From assembly GCA_016780605.1 (NCBI GenBank), contig JADHLS010000154.1, positions 1 to 9,201 of the forward strand: a stretch of DNA of 9,201 nt, in the 5' to 3' direction. The notes beneath the pieces were generated by a model, which was given only the letters and a program-made list of their open reading frames with translations, searched no databases and was not told where the DNA came from. The stretch comes from Reyranella sp. (GTDB lineage: Bacteria; Pseudomonadota; Alphaproteobacteria; Reyranellales; Reyranellaceae). Shown in pieces: positions 6,932 through 9,201 of the stretch (its first letter is position 1; every line of letters starts with the position of its first letter). Made by a program: the position numbers and the translations under genes.

Positions 6932-8083
6932 CTAACGGCGCAAGACCCGCCTCACGGCGCCCGCCGCCAACCGGGCCGGACGGGTCAGCCGGTAGGTTGG
7001 CCACAGGGCCGCCGGCAAGGGCAGCGCGTAGTAGTCGCTTGGTGTCGGTGTCATGGCGATCTTCGTCGAGGCAAGGATCCGATCACCGAGCCGATCGCAC
7101 AGCATCAGATCTTCGAGGTTCGCGCGCTCGATGTCGGCCGGAAATGCTCTGCGCAAGCGGCCGGCCAACTCGCGCGCCAAGGCTAGAACCGCGGGTTGTC
7201 GATCCAGAGCGGCCAGGACGAAAGGCGCAACCGGCTGCTCGAGCAGCTGCTGCGCCATCGCGGCGGCGAGGAGGATGGAGCAGGCGCTGCCGTTGCGCCG
7301 GGCGCGGGCATGGATGCTGGGCCAGTCGAGATCCGGCAGGCGCTCGACAAGCATCGCGAAATCACACACCCAGCCAAGGCTTCGCCACGCTTCCTTCGTG
7401 CCGTGCCCGGCCAGCAGCAGGACCAGCTCCTCGCCGTCGAGTGACGGTATGTCGACGCCGCCGATCGCGACCGGCTGCAAGGCCGACCAGATATCGGCCG
7501 CGTGCAACGGGAAGGGCAACCGCTCGGCCGAGAAGTCCCAGTGCAGGTCAACGGCGGCATCGACGTCGTCGCGAACGAAGGCGTACTGGCGTTGGTGCCG
7601 CAGGAAGGCGCGCCGGAAGGCGGCATCGCCCTGCGTGTTACGGTAGCCTTGGGCAGACAGCACGCCCTCGGCGCGATCCGCCTGGGCGGGCGGAACGATG
7701 ATGTCGATATCGGAGTACTCGCGCAGGGCAACGTCGCCATAAAGCTGCATGGCCAGGACCGGACCCTTGAAGGCCGCGAAGTCGATTCCGGACTCCGAGA
7801 AGTCCGCCGAAAGCCTGATCAGTTCATTGGAAACTGCCAAGGCGCGCAACAGGTGGCCGTGCTGGAAGGCCACCAGCGCCTCGCGCATCAGCGGCGGAAC
7901 GTGAATCCAGGACAGCCTGCTCAGCGCTTGCAGAAGGTTGGGCCGCACCCCGTGCTGGGCGGCCAGCTCCAGGACGATGTCGACGTCGATACCGCCGCGC
8001 AGCCGGTCGTGGATCTTGGCGAGGTCGGGATGCGGGCGAGCCGCGAGACAAAGGAGATCGAACTCGGCGCTGCCCACTCTCAT
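6932..8083 (-). CDS. Nucleotidyltransferase family protein (PF14907-like), lasso-cluster tailoring candidate
   Basis: A 383-residue cytoplasmic protein of the uncharacterised nucleotidyltransferase family (Pol-beta fold). The core reads KGPVLAMQLYGDVALREYSD then IDIIV: K106-G107, an R-E, and the catalytic-type D125-I-D127 pair. A third candidate carboxylate is D179 in VDLHWDF, the arrangement expected for metal-dependent nucleotidyl transfer. The C-terminal half is helical, contains GWVCDFAMLVERL, and ends in a basic tail. The gene starts 42 bases after the lasso precursor stop on the same strand, with no clear ribosome binding site and a stem-loop in the gap, so its expression may be lower than that of the precursor. 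Members of this family occur in some lasso-peptide clusters, but their reaction there is not established to my knowledge. Transfer of a nucleotide to the peptide or to a small molecule is inference. Family assignment is good; function is unknown. Confidence 0.88.
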   Translation of the reverse strand: MRVGSAEFDLLCLAARPHPDLAKIHDRLRGGIDVDIVLELAAQHGVRPNLLQALSRLSWIHVPPLMREALVAFQHGHLLRALAVSNELIRLSADFSESGIDFAAFKGPVLAMQLYGDVALREYSDIDIIVPPAQADRAEGVLSAQGYRNTQGDAAFRRAFLRHQRQYAFVRDDVDAAVDLHWDFSAERLPFPLHAADIWSALQPVAIGGVDIPSLDGEELVLLLAGHGTKEAWRSLGWVCDFAMLVERLPDLDWPSIHARARRNGSACSILLAAAMAQQLLEQPVAPFVLAALDRQPAVLALARELAGRLRRAFPADIERANLEDLMLCDRLGDRILASTKIAMTPTPSDYYALPLPAALWPTYRLTRPARLAAGAVRRVLRR

Positions 8084-8105
8084 TATCGGACCGGAGCGGC
8101 GGTCA

Positions 8106-8122
8106 GCCGGGCAATGCCCGAC
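8106..8122 (-). other. Stem-loop after the lasso precursor gene
   Basis: On the minus strand GTCGGGC-ATT-GCCCGGC forms a 7-base-pair stem (one G-U pair) with a 3-base loop, starting 3 bases after the precursor stop codon. There is no T tract, so it is unlikely to be a full terminator. It could stabilise the upstream precursor mRNA or dampen read-through into the nucleotidyltransferase gene. Confidence 0.5.
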
Positions 8123-8125
8123 GGA

Positions 8126-8335
8126 TCAGGTCTTGCAGGTCTCGAAATCGCCGCCGCGCTTGGTGCCGCGCGGCGCCGGCCTGCCGTCAGGGGCGCCACC
8201 GCCGAACAAAGTCATCGTCATGTCGCGCAGGTTCCCCAGCCTGGTGAGCACCGGTCGCTGATACGGCTTCTTGGCGGGCGGCTGCTCACTGTCGCCCTGT
8301 TCGCACCGGGTCTCGTCCCCTGTCTTGTCGACCAT
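8126..8335 (-). CDS. Lasso peptide precursor (leader plus core)
   Basis: A 69-residue precursor. The start at 8335 is fixed by AGGAG six bases upstream; a longer frame reaching back to 8506 overlaps the PqqD-like gene and is not credible. Residues 1-41 are the leader, with the lasso recognition pattern KKPYQRPVLTRLGNLRDMT: Y25, P28, L30, G34 and T40 have exactly the YxxPxL...G...T spacing. T40 is then the conserved penultimate leader residue, so the core should begin at T42: TLFGGGAPD (42-50), then GRPAPRGTKRGGDFETCKT (51-69). D50 is at core position 9 and is the only acid placed for a ring, giving a predicted T1-D9 macrolactam. Starting at L43 or F44 instead would give 8- or 7-residue rings. 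The 28-residue core is long, basic and holds one Cys (C68). It is preceded by the PqqD-like gene and followed by the nucleotidyltransferase gene. The lasso-type leader is clear; the mature product is inferred. Confidence 0.85.
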   Translation of the reverse strand: MVDKTGDETRCEQGDSEQPPAKKPYQRPVLTRLGNLRDMTMTLFGGGAPDGRPAPRGTKRGGDFETCKT

Positions 8336-8341
8336 ATGGAA

Positions 8342-8347
8342 CTCCTG
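8342..8347 (-). promoter_or_regulatory. Ribosome binding site of the lasso precursor
   Basis: On the minus strand CAGGAG lies six bases before the ATG at 8335. It is much better than the sites of the neighbouring enzyme genes, consistent with a need for more precursor than enzyme, and it decides the start of the precursor. Confidence 0.8.
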
Positions 8348-8358
8348 GGCTTCGCCCA
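8346..8358 (-). other. Stem-loop abutting the precursor ribosome binding site
   Basis: On the minus strand TGGGC-GAA-GCCCA is a perfect 5-base-pair stem with a GAA loop. Its last base is the first A of the AGGAG ribosome binding site. It may protect the 5' end of a processed precursor mRNA or tune initiation. The T run (8370-8365) lies before the stem in the direction of transcription, so this is not a terminator. Confidence 0.45.
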
Positions 8359-8397
8359 ATTCGGAAAAAATCACACCTACGCGTCGTGCAACCTCTA

Positions 8398-8673
8398 TCA
8401 CACCAACTCGATCAGCCCCTCCTGCTGGAGGCTGGCGAGCAATTGCGCGACATCGGCTTGGCAATCTGCCGGCGCAACATCGAATTCGGAGACCACGACG
8501 TCGCACAGCTCGGCCAGGGATCGCGGCTGCTCGAGCGCGTCCCAGATCCGCACGCCAGCGCCTTCGAGACCAAAATAGAGCGACCGCTCGAGGTCGAGAA
8601 TCGCGACCTCGTCATTGATCTGGCACGACACCTGGTGGGCAACTTTCCTGAACACGGTGGACGGCTCAACCAT
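8398..8673 (-). CDS. Lasso peptide B1-type leader-binding protein (PqqD-like RRE)
   Basis: A 91-residue PqqD-family protein, the usual size of stand-alone RiPP recognition elements. The core pattern is DEVAILDLERSLYFGLEGAG then VRIWDAL (residues 21-47), the N-terminal beta strands and helix of the fold, followed by a second helix pair (51-88) ending QQEGLIELV. In lasso pathways this protein grips the leader (Tyr/Pro/Leu motif, all present in the precursor 62 bases downstream) and presents it to the B2 protease. The ATG lies 9 bases after the stop of the macrolactam synthetase gene with no clear ribosome binding site, so translational coupling is likely. Three Cys residues (17, 57, 71) have no obvious pairing role. 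Assignment is firm from sequence pattern and context. Confidence 0.92.
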   Translation of the reverse strand: MVEPSTVFRKVAHQVSCQINDEVAILDLERSLYFGLEGAGVRIWDALEQPRSLAELCDVVVSEFDVAPADCQADVAQLLASLQQEGLIELV

Positions 8674-8682
8674 GTTTGCAGT

Positions 8683-9201
8683 TTAGCCGCACGGAACTGC
8701 CCGGTAAAGGCTCGGCGGCCTGGTGGCAATGGGTGACAAGCTCATCCAGTGGTCAAGAACGTGGGCGCTAAGTGATTGCATTAGCGCACTGGGGGAGGCG
8801 TCGGCCGGGGGCAACAGATCAGGCTCGACGTAGCGCTCCAGGAGGGCCGAGCCGGAAAGCTGCGGCCGGCCGTGGCGACGGATCATCTCGGCCTGGGCAT
8901 TGAGGGCAAGCGGCGTCTTCGGCCGCTGCACAACTGCGTCCGGCAGCCTGCCCTTCATGGCCTCGCGGATCAGCTGCTTCTTCCAGCCCCACGGCACGGG
9001 CGGCACCGACAGCATGAACTCGAGCACCCGCAGGTCGAGGAACGGATGTCGCCAGCGCACCGGCGCCAGCGCTTCCTGAAGGTCGTAGCCGGCAAAGTAA
9101 TCTTGCCAGATCGGACAGGTGAACGACGCGATCGCTGTCGGGTGCCAGGGATGGGTGCGATCGCCCCCATCACCCAAGTCGCGAATGCGCTCGACGAGAC
9201 G
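8683..9201 (-). CDS. Asparagine-synthetase-like lasso macrolactam synthetase, C-terminal part (5' partial)
   Basis: The last 172 residues of a protein that continues past the right edge; an internal TTG at 9177 is not the true start. Visible features fit the C-terminal synthetase domain of asparagine synthase B homologues: DYFAGYDLQEALAPVRWRHP, FLDLRVLEFMLSVP, KKQLIREAMKGRLPDAVVQR and KTPL. In lasso clusters this enzyme (protein C) adenylates the side chain of the ring Asp or Glu with ATP and joins it to the core N-terminus. The SGGxDS ATP-binding motif and any N-terminal glutaminase domain lie outside the window and cannot be checked. Immediately downstream on the same strand are the PqqD-like gene and the precursor, which identifies this as a lasso cyclase rather than a housekeeping asparagine synthetase. 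Confidence 0.9.
   Translation of the reverse strand, partial: RLVERIRDLGDGGDRTHPWHPTAIASFTCPIWQDYFAGYDLQEALAPVRWRHPFLDLRVLEFMLSVPPVPWGWKKQLIREAMKGRLPDAVVQRPKTPLALNAQAEMIRRHGRPQLSGSALLERYVEPDLLPPADASPSALMQSLSAHVLDHWMSLSPIATRPPSLYRAVPCG

Larger units (their letters stand above)
6932..9201 (-). other. Lasso peptide biosynthetic operon, partial (C-B1-A-nucleotidyltransferase)
   Basis: Four same-strand genes with gaps of 9, 62 and 42 bases: synthetase C, PqqD-like B1, precursor A, nucleotidyltransferase. The operon promoter must be beyond the right edge. A B2 transglutaminase-like protease, an exporter (D) and an isopeptidase are not seen between 5426 and 9201. Confidence 0.85.

Noticed and set aside
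6250..7701. 483-codon open frame on the plus strand
   Set aside because: Runs antisense through three well-supported minus-strand genes and has low-complexity Arg/Pro/Ser composition.
8336..8506. N-terminal extension of the lasso precursor to a 126-residue frame
   Set aside because: The extension overlaps the PqqD-like gene in another frame, while the ATG at 8335 has a strong ribosome binding site and gives a normal precursor size.
7502..8578. 358-codon open frame on the plus strand
   Set aside because: Antisense to the nucleotidyltransferase, precursor and PqqD-like genes, all of which have family motifs.

Overview
The window is high-GC DNA with dense protein-coding content and small intergenic gaps. 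The gene families present (a periplasmic-binding-protein receptor with the start of a Cys-loop-channel-like domain, a Bug/TctC solute-binding protein, a type V autotransporter and a proteobacterial-style lasso-peptide cluster) point to a Gram-negative proteobacterium. An alphaproteobacterium (Rhodospirillales or Hyphomicrobiales-like) is the best guess, but nothing in the window fixes the taxon.

Layout. (1) 1-1373, minus strand, running off the left edge: a secreted type-I periplasmic binding protein (LivK-like). After about 420 residues it continues into a sequence resembling the first beta strands of the extracellular domain of pentameric ligand-gated ion channels. (2) 1374-1699: a divergent intergenic region with an AT-rich core and a plausible minus-strand promoter. 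(3) 1700-5425, plus strand: a 1241-residue autotransporter. Its passenger starts with what reads as a complete bilobal pepsin-like domain (DTGS, then a variant DAG in the second lobe). Beta-helix repeats and a C-terminal beta barrel ending in Trp follow. (4) 5426-5573: a short convergent gap. (5) 5574-6843, minus strand: a Bug/TctC-type solute-binding protein preceded by, and overlapping, a small membrane protein that has a strong ribosome binding site. (6) 6932-9201, minus strand, running off the right edge: part of a lasso-peptide biosynthetic operon. In transcription order it holds an asparagine-synthetase-like macrolactam synthetase (C-terminal part only), a PqqD-like leader-binding protein, a 69-residue precursor and a PF14907-type nucleotidyltransferase.

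How the parts fit. The last block is one biosynthetic unit. The PqqD-like protein would bind the precursor leader (YxxPxL...G...T motif), the synthetase would close the ring, and the nucleotidyltransferase is a candidate tailoring enzyme. The leader protease (B2) and an exporter are not visible and may lie beyond the right edge. The precursor gene is flanked by two GC-rich stem-loops, which may set its mRNA level apart from that of the enzymes. The other genes concern sensing, uptake and surface proteolysis or adhesion. No link between them and the lasso operon can be shown from the sequence.
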